Source of the DNA: an uncultured Oscillospiraceae bacterium | GTDB taxonomy: Bacteria > Bacillota > Clostridia > Oscillospirales > Oscillospiraceae | Reading direction: 5' to 3' | NCBI GenBank assembly: GCA_947630755.1 | Contig: CANRIU010000002.1 | Coordinates: 1 to 64,000 of the forward strand | Length of the DNA stretch: 64,000 bases | In this document: in pieces, positions 25,024 to 33,490 of the stretch | Numbering within the stretch: the stretch's first letter is position 1 | How the letters are laid out: each line of letters opens with the position of its first letter | Position numbers and translations under genes: made by a program | The notes under the pieces: model-generated | What the model was told of the DNA's origin: nothing | Seen by the model: only the letters and a program-made list of their open reading frames with translations | Database searches by the model: none

Positions 25024-26592
25024 TCATAAAGCCGTAAATCCGCTTGTCTCGATACGCTCGCTGTGCGGCGCGATGAGCTTCTCGCCGGAGACGCCGGAGA
25101 GGGTCACATTTTTGATGTTGATCTCCCTGACGTTGTCGATGTAGAGGCCCAGCCTGCACCGCTCCACCGCGAACTCCTGCATGGCGGGAGTGTCGGGCTT
25201 TGCGTCTTTTGCGAAGCTGACAGAGAAGTTTTCCAGCGTCACGCTCTCAATGGGGCTCTCAACAAGCCCGTCGATAAAGCAGGCGGCGACCTCGGCGTCA
25301 GTGCAATTCATGTTTCTGAAGGTGAAGGACCCCATTCGCGGCGTCCTGTCGTCAACAGGCAGCTTATCCCGGCTCCAGACATATTCGTCGTGGGCGTCAG
25401 GGTCGCAGCAGTTGTACCACAGATTAATGACGATGGGCGTCAGCACCTTGTCCATCCTGATATTGTCAAAGAGGACATTGTTTATGACGCTGTCCTTCCC
25501 CCTGCCCCGGCGGGACTTTATGCGGAGTCCCCTGTCCGTGGCGTGGAAGTAGCACTGTGTGACGGAGAGGTTCGTGACGCCCGCGGCGGACTCGCTGCCC
25601 AGCGTCACCGCGCCGTGCCCAAACTCCATCAGGCAGTTTCTGATGGTGTAGTGGTCAGCAGGCGCCAGATATTTTCTTGCCATCTCGATTTTGCCGGATT
25701 TAATGGCTATGCAGTCGTCACCGACAGAAAATTTACAGCCGATGATGTTCACGGTATCACAGCTCTCCGGGTTGCAGCCGTCGGTATTGGGGCTGACCTT
25801 CGGAGCGGTGATGAAGCAGTTCAGAACGGAGACGTCCTTGGAGAAAAACGGGTGAAGGTGCCATGTGGGCCCGTTCTTCACCGTGACCCCGTGGATGGTT
25901 ACGTCCTTGCACCTGTTCAGAAAGACAACTCTTGGGCGCGCCGCGGGAAAGCTGTCAAAGTCCATCCACCAGTCGCCGTTCTGCCCGTTCCCGTCAATAG
26001 TCCCGGGTCCGACGATGGAGATGTCCTCGCAGTAGGCGGCCTGAATGAGCGACTGATACGCCGGCCTCTCAAGGCCCTCGAAGCTCGCCAGAGGGATCTG
26101 CCTTCCTGTGGCAAGATCCGGCGACGTGCCCGAGATTATGGGATAGCGCTCACGTTCGGTGGAGCCAAGTATCCTTGCCCCCGGACCGAGCTCAATGGTG
26201 ATATGGCTCTTGAGCGAAAGCGGAAGGGTGAGATAAGTGCCCTCCGGGAAGAAGAGCCTGCCGCCCTCGGGAAGGGAGTTGATCGCGGCCTGGATGGAGG
26301 CGGTGTCCTCGTGGACCCCGTCGCCAAAGGCCCCAAACGCCCTGACACTCAGAGCGCAGCTCTCCTCCGCCGTGGTAAGTTCAAGCTCCTCAGTCTCGCC
26401 TGAGTCATATCTCACCGAGACCTCATAGCGGCTTGCGGGCGTCAGCCCGAACAGGGAAAAAACGTTTGTGTCACCGCGCAGGCGCTCCTCGCCGTCGACC
26501 AGGACCCTGTAGGGGGCCCTGGAGTAGTGGGGCGTATCGCCGCCGAGCTCCAGACAGGCGGAGGTGCTTCCGCGGTAAAGAATTTGAGTCAT
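25024..26592 (-). CDS. GH28 polygalacturonase, cytoplasmic
   Basis: 522 aa. A short beta domain (~1-85) precedes a right-handed beta-helix beginning RAFGAFGDGVHEDTASIQAA. The GH28 catalytic motifs are present: SPNTDGCNPES, SVGDDCIAIKSG, EFGHGAVTLGSE and RIKSRRGRG. It hydrolyses alpha-1,4 bonds of homogalacturonan or removes terminal galacturonate from oligomers. There is no signal peptide, so it works on imported oligogalacturonides inside the cell. Start at 26592 with GAGGAT; a longer frame adds only five codons. It lies 11 bp after a membrane-protein gene in the transporter operon. Confidence 0.93.
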   Translation of the reverse strand: MTQILYRGSTSACLELGGDTPHYSRAPYRVLVDGEERLRGDTNVFSLFGLTPASRYEVSVRYDSGETEELELTTAEESCALSVRAFGAFGDGVHEDTASIQAAINSLPEGGRLFFPEGTYLTLPLSLKSHITIELGPGARILGSTERERYPIISGTSPDLATGRQIPLASFEGLERPAYQSLIQAAYCEDISIVGPGTIDGNGQNGDWWMDFDSFPAARPRVVFLNRCKDVTIHGVTVKNGPTWHLHPFFSKDVSVLNCFITAPKVSPNTDGCNPESCDTVNIIGCKFSVGDDCIAIKSGKIEMARKYLAPADHYTIRNCLMEFGHGAVTLGSESAAGVTNLSVTQCYFHATDRGLRIKSRRGRGKDSVINNVLFDNIRMDKVLTPIVINLWYNCCDPDAHDEYVWSRDKLPVDDRTPRMGSFTFRNMNCTDAEVAACFIDGLVESPIESVTLENFSVSFAKDAKPDTPAMQEFAVERCRLGLYIDNVREINIKNVTLSGVSGEKLIAPHSERIETSGFTAL

Positions 26593-26603
26593 GGTAAGAA
26601 TCC

Positions 26604-27242
26604 TCATCTGCCGGGCTTTCTGGCGTCCCGGATGATGCTCTCCCCAAGGTGCTTCATGGAGATGAGCAGCATATCGAACCCGGTCCAGAAAACTCCGAAT
26701 AATATGGGTTCAACGCCAAGCAGCGGCACATCGCCGGCAGTACCGAAGAGGTTTATCGCCGCGTAGTTGATGACGTTGTAGGTCATAAAGACCAGGAACA
26801 TCAGCACAAGCGCATACAGGATATTAAGCGGGAAGGACGCGTAGCCCTTTTTGGGGAACATCATCCACTTCGAGGCGGCGCCGGGCACCTTCTCCAGAAA
26901 CCGCATGGCGTTGTTCGTCAGAAGGTCGGTCACCACTCCAAGCGCGAGGGCCGTTACTATAACATTGTCAAGATAGTCCATATACCCGCCGAGGCCCCAC
27001 ATGAAGAAGAAGCACACAGCCGCCGGGAACCACCATTTGATGAAGAGGAACTTCACCCACTCGGCGATTTTGATCTTCGGACCGGAGCGGTATTTCATAA
27101 GCTCCTTCTCCGAGACCTCCGGCGAGTTAGACTCGTCAGCTGTTACCAGGTCGTCAACGGCCTTTGTCTTCAGCTCGTAGTACTGGGCGGGGTCAAAGGA
27201 CTCCCCCTGCTCCCTAATTGATTTTTTCCTGTTTTTGCTCAT
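26604..27242 (-). CDS. Four-TM membrane protein of unknown function (pectin operon)
   Basis: 212 aa. A charged N-terminal region (~1-70) precedes four predicted membrane helices at ~70-90, 93-113, 138-165 and 178-200; the third is FPLNILYALVLMFLVFMTYN. I do not recognise the family. Loop residues such as LTNNAMRFLEKVPGAASKWM are hydrophilic and may face the cytoplasm. It follows an SD (AAAGGAG) and sits between the GH28 gene and another 4-TM protein, so its role is presumably linked to galacturonide uptake, by position only. Confidence 0.7.
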   Translation of the reverse strand: MSKNRKKSIREQGESFDPAQYYELKTKAVDDLVTADESNSPEVSEKELMKYRSGPKIKIAEWVKFLFIKWWFPAAVCFFFMWGLGGYMDYLDNVIVTALALGVVTDLLTNNAMRFLEKVPGAASKWMMFPKKGYASFPLNILYALVLMFLVFMTYNVINYAAINLFGTAGDVPLLGVEPILFGVFWTGFDMLLISMKHLGESIIRDARKPGR

Positions 27243-27325
27243 GGATGCTCCTTTTGCCGGCCGGGGGACTCGAATCCGGGCCCCCCGGCGGTCAGGCCGC
27301 GCTCATGCGCGGCAAATGCCGGAAA

Positions 27326-27883
27326 TCAGTCCGCAGACAGGTCGATGGCGCGCATCTCCCCGTTGCCCTCGACCTCGATAGAGGTCTTGATTTTGCGAAT
27401 GAGCTTTGAGTAGAACGGCAGCAGCGCCGTCAGGACAACGCTCACGATCATAAGGACAATATGGGTCTGGAGGTTATTGTAAGCGGAGAGGATGGAGGGC
27501 GTATCATTGAGCAGCTTGACATAATCGGAGCTGGTGTTGATAGCGTTGACAATGACGTTGCAGTAGTAGACATCGGCAAAAATAACGATGCCCGCCATCA
27601 CAAAGGTCAAAACCACCATCGGTATGTTCGCTTTTTTCCTGTAGGGGAATGCGTTCATGCAGCACACGATGCCAAGCATCGAAAGCAGCATTGTTGCAAA
27701 GCCCGCCAGTCCCATGCCCGGGCCCTGGATCTTGGCGGTAGCGTTGGACACATGGGTGAGATTCAGGGAGTAAAAGAGGAATGTGATTATGAACGCCACC
27801 AGCGGTATCATCTGGGGACGGCGCTTGATGCTGACGAGGAATTTACGCCAGACTTCCTTGATTCCTCCGGATTTTTTCTTCAT
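27326..27883 (-). CDS. Four-TM membrane protein of unknown function (pectin operon)
   Basis: 185 aa. Basic N-terminus, then four predicted helices (first RPQMIPLVAFIITFLFYSLN, second GLAGFATMLLSMLGIVCCMN), with a loop between helices 3 and 4 containing NAINTSSDYVKLLNDTPSIL and a charged C-terminus. Start at 27883 has GGGAGGT eight bases upstream; a GTG two codons earlier is too close to the SD and overlaps the stop of the preceding ATPase gene. No recognisable family. A GC-rich hairpin in the 83-bp gap downstream (27255-27290) might tune expression of the next gene. Confidence 0.7.
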   Translation of the reverse strand: MKKKSGGIKEVWRKFLVSIKRRPQMIPLVAFIITFLFYSLNLTHVSNATAKIQGPGMGLAGFATMLLSMLGIVCCMNAFPYRKKANIPMVVLTFVMAGIVIFADVYYCNVIVNAINTSSDYVKLLNDTPSILSAYNNLQTHIVLMIVSVVLTALLPFYSKLIRKIKTSIEVEGNGEMRAIDLSAD

Positions 27884-27885
27884 GC

Positions 27886-28959
27886 TCACTTACCTCCCCT
27901 TATGGCATTGGTCGTCTCCTTGTCGAAGAAGTGCTTCCTGACAAAGGAGAAGGAGGCTGTATCGCCGACCTTATAGTTTTTCCAGCCCTTGAGCTTGGCA
28001 GTGACCTTAACGCCGATGCCGTCAATGGAGCCGTAAACAAGGGTGTTCATACCAAGGTTCTCGTTGTTCGAAACGGTCACCTTGAAGTCGCCGCCCTCGA
28101 CTATGTTCTCCGGACGAACGCCAAGAGTGATGTCCTTACCCTCGTATCCGGCAAGCGTCGCCTTCTCCTCGGGAGTGAGGGTGAGCTTGAAACCGTTGCC
28201 CAAAAGCTCGTTCCCGGAGACCTTGACATCGTAGAAGTTCATTGGCGGAAGGCCGATGAAGCTTGCCACAAAGACGTTGGCCGGGGTATCATAGAGCTCA
28301 AGGGGCGTGCCCACCTGCTGGACGTGGCCCATTGACATGCAGACGATGCGGTCCGCAAGGGTAAGAGCCTCGGTCTGGTCGTGGGTGACGTAGAGCATGG
28401 TGGCCTGGAGCCTCTTGTGGAGGAGCAGTATCTCGCGCCGGGTGGAGCTTCTCAGCTTTGCGTCCAGGTTTGAGAGCGGCTCGTCAAAGAGGAACACCTT
28501 GGGGTTACGGACTATGGAGCGCCCCATGGCCACACGCTGCTGCTGGCCTCCGGAGAGCTGTCCGGGCTTCTTGTTGAGCTGGGTGGTGAGGTTCAGTATC
28601 TCAGCCGCCGCAAGGACCTTCTTGTGGATAACGTTGGGGTTCTCCTTGCGGAGAGTCAGTGAGAACGCCATGTTCTCATAGATGGTCATGTGGTGATAGA
28701 GCGCGTAGCTCTGGAACACCATTGCCATGTCGCGGTCCTTTGCCGGGGTCTGAGTGATGTCCCGACCGTCAAGCATCAGCTTGCCGTTGGAAATATCCTC
28801 AAGTCCCGCCACCATTCTGAGGGTGGTGGACTTTCCGCAGCCGGAGGGACCGACCAGTACGATGAGCTCGCCGTCCTTTACGTCCAGATTGAAGTCAAAG
28901 ACGGCCTGCACGTTGTTATCATATATCTTGTCGATATGCTGTAGATTCAGCGTAGCCAT
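27886..28959 (-). CDS. Sugar ABC transporter ATPase, MsmK/UgpC type (copy 2)
   Basis: 357 aa. Walker A GPSGCGKSTT, Q-loop MVFQSYALYH, signature LSGGQQQRVAMGR, Walker B VFLFDEPLSNLDAK, switch VTHDQTEAL, then the regulatory C-terminal domain. Clearly paralogous to the product of 23890-24969 but well diverged, especially after residue 240. Having two MsmK-type ATPases in one operon is unusual: one may partner the LplB/MalG permeases here and the other a second importer or the 4-TM proteins. SD GGAGGCAGAGAC. Confidence 0.93.
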   Translation of the reverse strand: MATLNLQHIDKIYDNNVQAVFDFNLDVKDGELIVLVGPSGCGKSTTLRMVAGLEDISNGKLMLDGRDITQTPAKDRDMAMVFQSYALYHHMTIYENMAFSLTLRKENPNVIHKKVLAAAEILNLTTQLNKKPGQLSGGQQQRVAMGRSIVRNPKVFLFDEPLSNLDAKLRSSTRREILLLHKRLQATMLYVTHDQTEALTLADRIVCMSMGHVQQVGTPLELYDTPANVFVASFIGLPPMNFYDVKVSGNELLGNGFKLTLTPEEKATLAGYEGKDITLGVRPENIVEGGDFKVTVSNNENLGMNTLVYGSIDGIGVKVTAKLKGWKNYKVGDTASFSFVRKHFFDKETTNAIRGGK

Positions 28960-28971
28960 GTCTCTGCCTCC

Positions 28972-29454
28972 TTATGCTTTCTGGGCTTCAAGGGACTTGA
29001 TATGAGCCTCAAGCTCGTTGCACTTAATGAAGTTGATTACTGCCGAGAGTATCAGGCACACGCCGGATGCAATAAGGCAGACAATGCAGAACATGAACTG
29101 TCCGTTCTCCATTACCCTGGCTCCGGAGTCGCCGATGATGATGTTGTGGTAAGGCACGGGCAGAATGAAGATGCGGACAAACTGCACGACGCCGATGAGA
29201 GCTTCGAGATAGGAATAGCTCTTCTGATAGTTCTTCACGCCCTCAGAGGAGAGGAACGCCGCCAGCATGAATATCAGGTTGTAGATTATGGATGCGCCGA
29301 TGAGGATCTTATAATAGTAAGTCTCCACGTCGGACTGATAGACGCTGACAAAATAGAACACGTTGAGAAGAATGGCGAGGTAGGCGAGGTTAGCGGAGGA
29401 CTTGTTCTTGATGAATCTCATTCTGTCCCGCTTTATGAGCTTTTCCTCGTTCAT
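28972..29454 (-). CDS. Four-TM membrane protein of unknown function (pectin operon)
   Basis: 160 aa. A basic N-terminus (KLIKRDRMRFIKNKSS) suggests an inside start, then four predicted helices (SANLAYLAILLNVFYFVSVY first; FMFCIVCLIASGVCLILSAV last) and a short charged tail. No known family. It overlaps the preceding gene by 4 bp (ATGA), so translation is coupled and the two products may form a complex. It lies 12 bp before the second MsmK-type gene. Confidence 0.7.
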   Translation of the reverse strand: MNEEKLIKRDRMRFIKNKSSANLAYLAILLNVFYFVSVYQSDVETYYYKILIGASIIYNLIFMLAAFLSSEGVKNYQKSYSYLEALIGVVQFVRIFILPVPYHNIIIGDSGARVMENGQFMFCIVCLIASGVCLILSAVINFIKCNELEAHIKSLEAQKA

Positions 29455-30065
29455 GCTTTGGCCCCCTTTCTGTTCTGGAGAAGCGCCTGCTCCTCCTTCA
29501 TAAGGGACTGCTTCCAGAAAACATTTGCGATGAGCCCGGCAACGACCACCAGTAGAAGCCCGAACACCAGATAGTGCAGGTCAAACAGGTGTGTATTTGT
29601 CAGGTTCAGCGTGCCCCACATCTCGGCGAACTCGGCAAGCTGCTCCTTGTTGACTGTGGTGAGGAACTGCTCCTTGTACGCCTCGATATTGATGTGGGCG
29701 AAAATCGTGTAGGCGATCGCCGCGACGGAGTAGATGCCCACCGCGCAGTAATTGCCGATATAATAGCGCCTGCGGACGTTAGTGTTGGTGAGGAACAGCA
29801 GAAGCGAAATAATTATCATCGCAATGCTGCCTGCGAGAAGCTTCTGGTTGAAGCCCTGCATCTGAAGATAGATGCTGGCGCCCTCGACCTCCTCACGGGA
29901 CACGACCATCTCGCCGGTCTCCTTATCTGTCCGGATGGTAGCGGCCTGATAAAGGCTGTCATATATGTCGGTCATAAAGCCGAGGGCATAAATGAACGTC
30001 ACCGCAGCCAAAACTACCGCCGCAAGGCAGATAAGCTTTTGAACTTTCATTTGGGTTTTGTACAT
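29451..30065 (-). CDS. Four-TM membrane protein of unknown function (pectin operon)
   Basis: 204 aa. Predicted helices at ~9-30, 75-95, 101-124 and 160-185, with two polar loops of ~40 residues (one with TDKETGEMVVSREEVEG) probably facing outside. No family recognised. SD GGAGG ten bases before the ATG. It is the first of a set of four small membrane proteins interleaved with ATPase genes, directly after the solute-binding protein gene. Confidence 0.7.
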   Translation of the reverse strand: MYKTQMKVQKLICLAAVVLAAVTFIYALGFMTDIYDSLYQAATIRTDKETGEMVVSREEVEGASIYLQMQGFNQKLLAGSIAMIIISLLLFLTNTNVRRRYYIGNYCAVGIYSVAAIAYTIFAHINIEAYKEQFLTTVNKEQLAEFAEMWGTLNLTNTHLFDLHYLVFGLLLVVVAGLIANVFWKQSLMKEEQALLQNRKGAKA

Positions 30066-30085
30066 GACGACCTCCTCCCAGGGAT

Positions 30086-30126
30086 CCTGCCGCTCTCCCC
30101 CGGGGAGCGTGAGCTCCCCGGGCAGG
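30086..30126 (-). other. Intercistronic hairpin after the binding-protein gene
   Basis: Outer CCTGCC/GGCAGG and inner CGGGGAGC/GCTCCCCG arms closing a GTGA loop. No U-tract follows. Such structures after a binding-protein gene often protect its mRNA and give an excess of the binding protein over downstream products. A further small CCGGC hairpin lies at 30156-30171. Confidence 0.5.
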
Positions 30127-30211
30127 TCTTATTGTGACAGGTCCGTTTCGACTCTCCCCGGCAAAGCCGGGTGAAGTCTAAAATAGTGGTATAGGGGTGT
30201 GCTTAACGGTC

Positions 30212-32500
30212 TCAGCCGAGGCTGTTGTAGAAGTCGATGTCATCGGCCCATGCAGCGTTCTGGATGGACAGATAACGGGTGCCGTTCCACTCATTGGCGA
30301 CCTTCGCGGCGGTAGAGGCGGCATCGGTCATGGTGGAGTCGGCAAACGCAGCGCCGGAGTAATCGCCGACCATGATCTGGAGCAGCAGGTTGTCGTTGTT
30401 CTTGTTCTGCTGGAAGTTGTTGGTGAGCTCAGTGTAGCCGCCGATCTGGTCGTTCTGCTGCTTGGTGGTGGGCAGGACGGTGGGAACGTTGGTGTACCAC
30501 ATGTTCTCGGTAATGGCGTTCTCCGGGTGCTTGATGGTGCCAAGAGCGATAGCGGTGGAGATGTATCCGGCGCCCTCACGTCCAACAGCGTGCGTGCACT
30601 GATACTCGAAGGACTGGCTCTTCACGAAGGAGAGGGTGGATCCGAGATAGATACGGGCATAGTTGGTGTAGTTGCCGTTGGCAAGGCTCCAGAGCTCAGC
30701 ATTGGTCTCGTCAGCGATCTCAGGCCACATCTCGCCGTTGAAGTTGAAGTAGCTGTAGTCGGTGCCGTCAGCGTTCTTCTTGATGAACTCATCGGGGCCG
30801 TAGGAAAGGAGGATCATGCCGTCCTTGGTGTAGGCATAGTCGATGAGGGAGAGGCAGGCGTTGAGCTTATCCTGGTCGCCGTTGATACCGGCAATGGAGA
30901 TGCCCCATCCGTCTGTCTTAACGGAACGCCAGGACTCGGTGAAGCGCATGAACTTCTCACCGGTGCCGTCATCCCAACGGGCCACGGGGACCATGACAGC
31001 CATGTACTTCTCACCGGTGTCGGAGCTGTCTGCGCCATTGCCGTTGAGCTTGGTCTCGTTGTAGATGGTCTGAGTCTGGTTGTAGTCATAGTGCATGAAG
31101 CCCAGGTCGTTCTCGAGCATGGTAGCGGAGCTCTCCTCAGAGGCCTCGATGAAGGACTTGGAGACAAGGCCCTCCTCTACGATGTCGTGCATACGGTCCA
31201 TGGCCTCATATGTAGCGGCCTCCTGGCGGGCATCATGGAGCTCACCGTCGTTGCCGACATAGAGGTAATCCTGGCGGGACTCAAGGCCACGGACTCCGAA
31301 GAGGGAGCCGGCGAAGCGGAACATATCGACGCGGCGCTGGTTGTTGTTGTCCTCACGGGAGAAGAGGCCGTAAATGGTGTCGGTGCCGTTCAGGGTCTGA
31401 GCGTTGGCGACGACGCAGCGAAGGAGGGCGACGAGCTCGTCAGCGTCCCAGGCGGCGTTCTGGCCGGCGAAGAGGTTGGAACGGGTGGTCCCGTAGTATC
31501 CGCCATAAGCCTCATCGATGTAGGTACGGAGCATGTTGACGGCGTCAACACCGCTCATGGAGCCGACGGCGTTCATCTTGTCGATGATGTTTCCGGCGGC
31601 GTCGTAATCCTTGGTGACCTGCTCAACACCGGAGCCGTCAGCCTTGACAACGTCAACGGTGACCTTGCCGGAGGTGGGCATATAGGGCTGATACACGGGG
31701 GCGGCGGTGGTGCCGGAGGCGTCGGCGGTGAACTCGCCCTCGCCGTCAAGGAGCTTCACGATCCAGTCGATGCGCATAAGGGGCATACGCTCAATATCGG
31801 AAACACCGTCGAAGTAGGGGCTGAAGTAGATGGCGCCGTCAATGTCGCCGAGGATGGAGAGGTAAACGATGGGGTTGGCCTCAAGATAAGCCTTGAAGTT
31901 AGGCATACTGTCGAGGTAGTCGGCGAGGTTGACGAGCTTGCCGGCGACGCCGTTCTCGGAGAGGAGGGTGGCGGTACCGGAGAGCATGTCGACCTGGTCA
32001 AGACGCTCGTTCCAGTAGTTGTACTCTGCGGTGGAGCTGTTGCCCTGATAGACGGACTCGAACTTCATGCCCAGACGGTTCTGGACCTCGACCCAGGTGG
32101 GCTTGAGGTCGCCGGTCTGATAAGTCACGCCGTTGGCAAGGGTGATGCCGGCGCCGGCGGTCTCGGAGTCGAACACCATTCCGGTCTTGGCGCTGTTGTA
32201 GCCGGTGCCCATGCGCAGGACGGTGCCGGGAGCAAAGCTCAGAGCGGGGTTGTCATAGACATGATTGAGCCCCGTAGCCGGAGTCTCGGGATTGGCGGGG
32301 GTATCAGGGTTGCTGGGGGTGTCGGGGTTGCTGGGAGTGCTGGGGGTGTTGGGGGTATCGGGGGTGTTGGGAGTACTGGGGGTATCGGGGGTGTTGGGAG
32401 TGCTGGGGGTGCTGGGCAGCTCGATCTTGTTGCAGGAAGCGAGAGCCATGACCATGGTCAGGCAGATAACAAGAGCAAGTATAGATCTAAACTTTTTCAT
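30212..32500 (-). CDS. Extracellular solute-binding lipoprotein for a LplABC-type importer
   Basis: 762 aa, much larger than the ~450 aa of common sugar-binding proteins. Signal peptide with lipobox ending at Cys23 (LASC), then a ~48-residue tether of TPSTPNTPDTP-like repeats. The remaining ~690 residues have the layout of the large binding proteins that accompany LplB-type permeases, rich in Asn/Asp/Tyr surface motifs. By its neighbours (two permeases, GH28, CE8) the ligand is probably an oligogalacturonide or other pectic oligosaccharide. SD TTGGAGG. A very long open frame on the opposite strand is a composition artefact. Confidence 0.88.
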   Translation of the reverse strand: MKKFRSILALVICLTMVMALASCNKIELPSTPSTPNTPDTPSTPNTPDTPNTPSTPSNPDTPSNPDTPANPETPATGLNHVYDNPALSFAPGTVLRMGTGYNSAKTGMVFDSETAGAGITLANGVTYQTGDLKPTWVEVQNRLGMKFESVYQGNSSTAEYNYWNERLDQVDMLSGTATLLSENGVAGKLVNLADYLDSMPNFKAYLEANPIVYLSILGDIDGAIYFSPYFDGVSDIERMPLMRIDWIVKLLDGEGEFTADASGTTAAPVYQPYMPTSGKVTVDVVKADGSGVEQVTKDYDAAGNIIDKMNAVGSMSGVDAVNMLRTYIDEAYGGYYGTTRSNLFAGQNAAWDADELVALLRCVVANAQTLNGTDTIYGLFSREDNNNQRRVDMFRFAGSLFGVRGLESRQDYLYVGNDGELHDARQEAATYEAMDRMHDIVEEGLVSKSFIEASEESSATMLENDLGFMHYDYNQTQTIYNETKLNGNGADSSDTGEKYMAVMVPVARWDDGTGEKFMRFTESWRSVKTDGWGISIAGINGDQDKLNACLSLIDYAYTKDGMILLSYGPDEFIKKNADGTDYSYFNFNGEMWPEIADETNAELWSLANGNYTNYARIYLGSTLSFVKSQSFEYQCTHAVGREGAGYISTAIALGTIKHPENAITENMWYTNVPTVLPTTKQQNDQIGGYTELTNNFQQNKNNDNLLLQIMVGDYSGAAFADSTMTDAASTAAKVANEWNGTRYLSIQNAAWADDIDFYNSLG
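32283..32423. repeat. Low-complexity tandem repeat coding the Thr-Pro tether
   Basis: Imperfect 9- and 18-bp units (GGGGGTGTTGGG-like on +) encode the TPNTPDTPSTP tether of the binding lipoprotein. Such tracts change length easily, so tether length may vary among strains. A similar tract occurs in the corrinoid-binding lipoprotein at about 9490-9615. Confidence 0.75.
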
Positions 32501-32584
32501 TAAAATAATCCTCCAAAAAATTATATATGATATTTACCTATTATATTTAATTGGCAATAGCATATGGCTTGGAAAATCGGTGCC

Positions 32585-33475
32585 TTACTCCTTCACGCCG
32601 CCGACGTTGACGCCCTTGGCGAAGTACTTCTGGATGAAGGGGTAGATTATAAGGATGGGTACGATGGAGCAAACGATAAGCGCGTAGATAACGGAGTCGG
32701 AGGCGTAAGCGGCGTTCCAGCCGGCCATCTGCTCAGGGTCGGTGTAGAACTCCAGCCTCTGACGGATAAAGACCTGAAGGGGATGCTCGTTGGCGTTGGA
32801 CATCATCTGGCGCGCCCAGAAGTAGCCGTTCCAGCGGGAGATGGCGAAGAAGAGCGCCACGGTCGCGATGGTGGACTTGCTCATGGGTATGTAGACGTTT
32901 GTCAGGACCTGCATCTCCGTCGCGCCGTCGACGATGGCGGCCTCCTCTATCTCGGAGGGGACGCCCTCAAAGGCGTTGCGCAGGAGGATGATGTTCATGG
33001 CCGCCATGCCCATCGCTATGACCACCAGCCACTTGTCGTCCATAATGCCGACGGCATTAAAGACCTTCTGAGTAGCCAGGTAGTTTAAGTACTGGGGAAC
33101 GATACCTGCTGAGAACCACATCGTAAAGACCAGGAAGAAGTTGAAGAACTTCCTGAAGAGAAGTCTCTTCTTGCTGAGGGCATAGCCGCCCAGGATGGCC
33201 GTGAACATGGCGAAGAGGGTACCGTAGAGCGTCACGAACAGGGTGTTGGAGTAGGAATTCCAGAACATGTTGTCGTTGAACATCAGCGAAAATGCCTGGA
33301 ACTGGATGTCCTTCGGGAATACGACGATCTCGCCGTACTCAACAGCGTGCCGTCCGGATATTGCGGAGGACACGGAGAACACCAGCGGGTAGAGGCAGGC
33401 CAGCGCGAAGATGGTCAGCAGGGTGTAGCTGATAATTCTGAATATCAGCTCGGTAACTTCAAGCTTTCTTTTCAT
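32585..33475 (-). CDS. Carbohydrate ABC permease, MalG/LplC type
   Basis: 296 aa with six predicted helices. The cytoplasmic EAA loop that docks to the ATPase reads IEEAAIVDGATEMQVLTNVYIP. N-terminal YTLLTIFALACLYPLVFSVS and C-terminal IVPILIIYPFIQKYFAKGVNVGGVKE are typical of the LplC group, whose proteins nearly all end in this way. It forms the translocation channel together with the LplB-type permease 15 bp upstream. Confidence 0.93.
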   Translation of the reverse strand: MKRKLEVTELIFRIISYTLLTIFALACLYPLVFSVSSAISGRHAVEYGEIVVFPKDIQFQAFSLMFNDNMFWNSYSNTLFVTLYGTLFAMFTAILGGYALSKKRLLFRKFFNFFLVFTMWFSAGIVPQYLNYLATQKVFNAVGIMDDKWLVVIAMGMAAMNIILLRNAFEGVPSEIEEAAIVDGATEMQVLTNVYIPMSKSTIATVALFFAISRWNGYFWARQMMSNANEHPLQVFIRQRLEFYTDPEQMAGWNAAYASDSVIYALIVCSIVPILIIYPFIQKYFAKGVNVGGVKE

Positions 33476-33490
33476 TACACACCCTCCTTA

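Noticed and set aside
30197..32503. 768-codon open frame on the plus strand opposite the binding lipoprotein gene
   Set aside because: Val/Gly/Leu-rich antisense frame caused by GC-rich third positions; no SD or family match.
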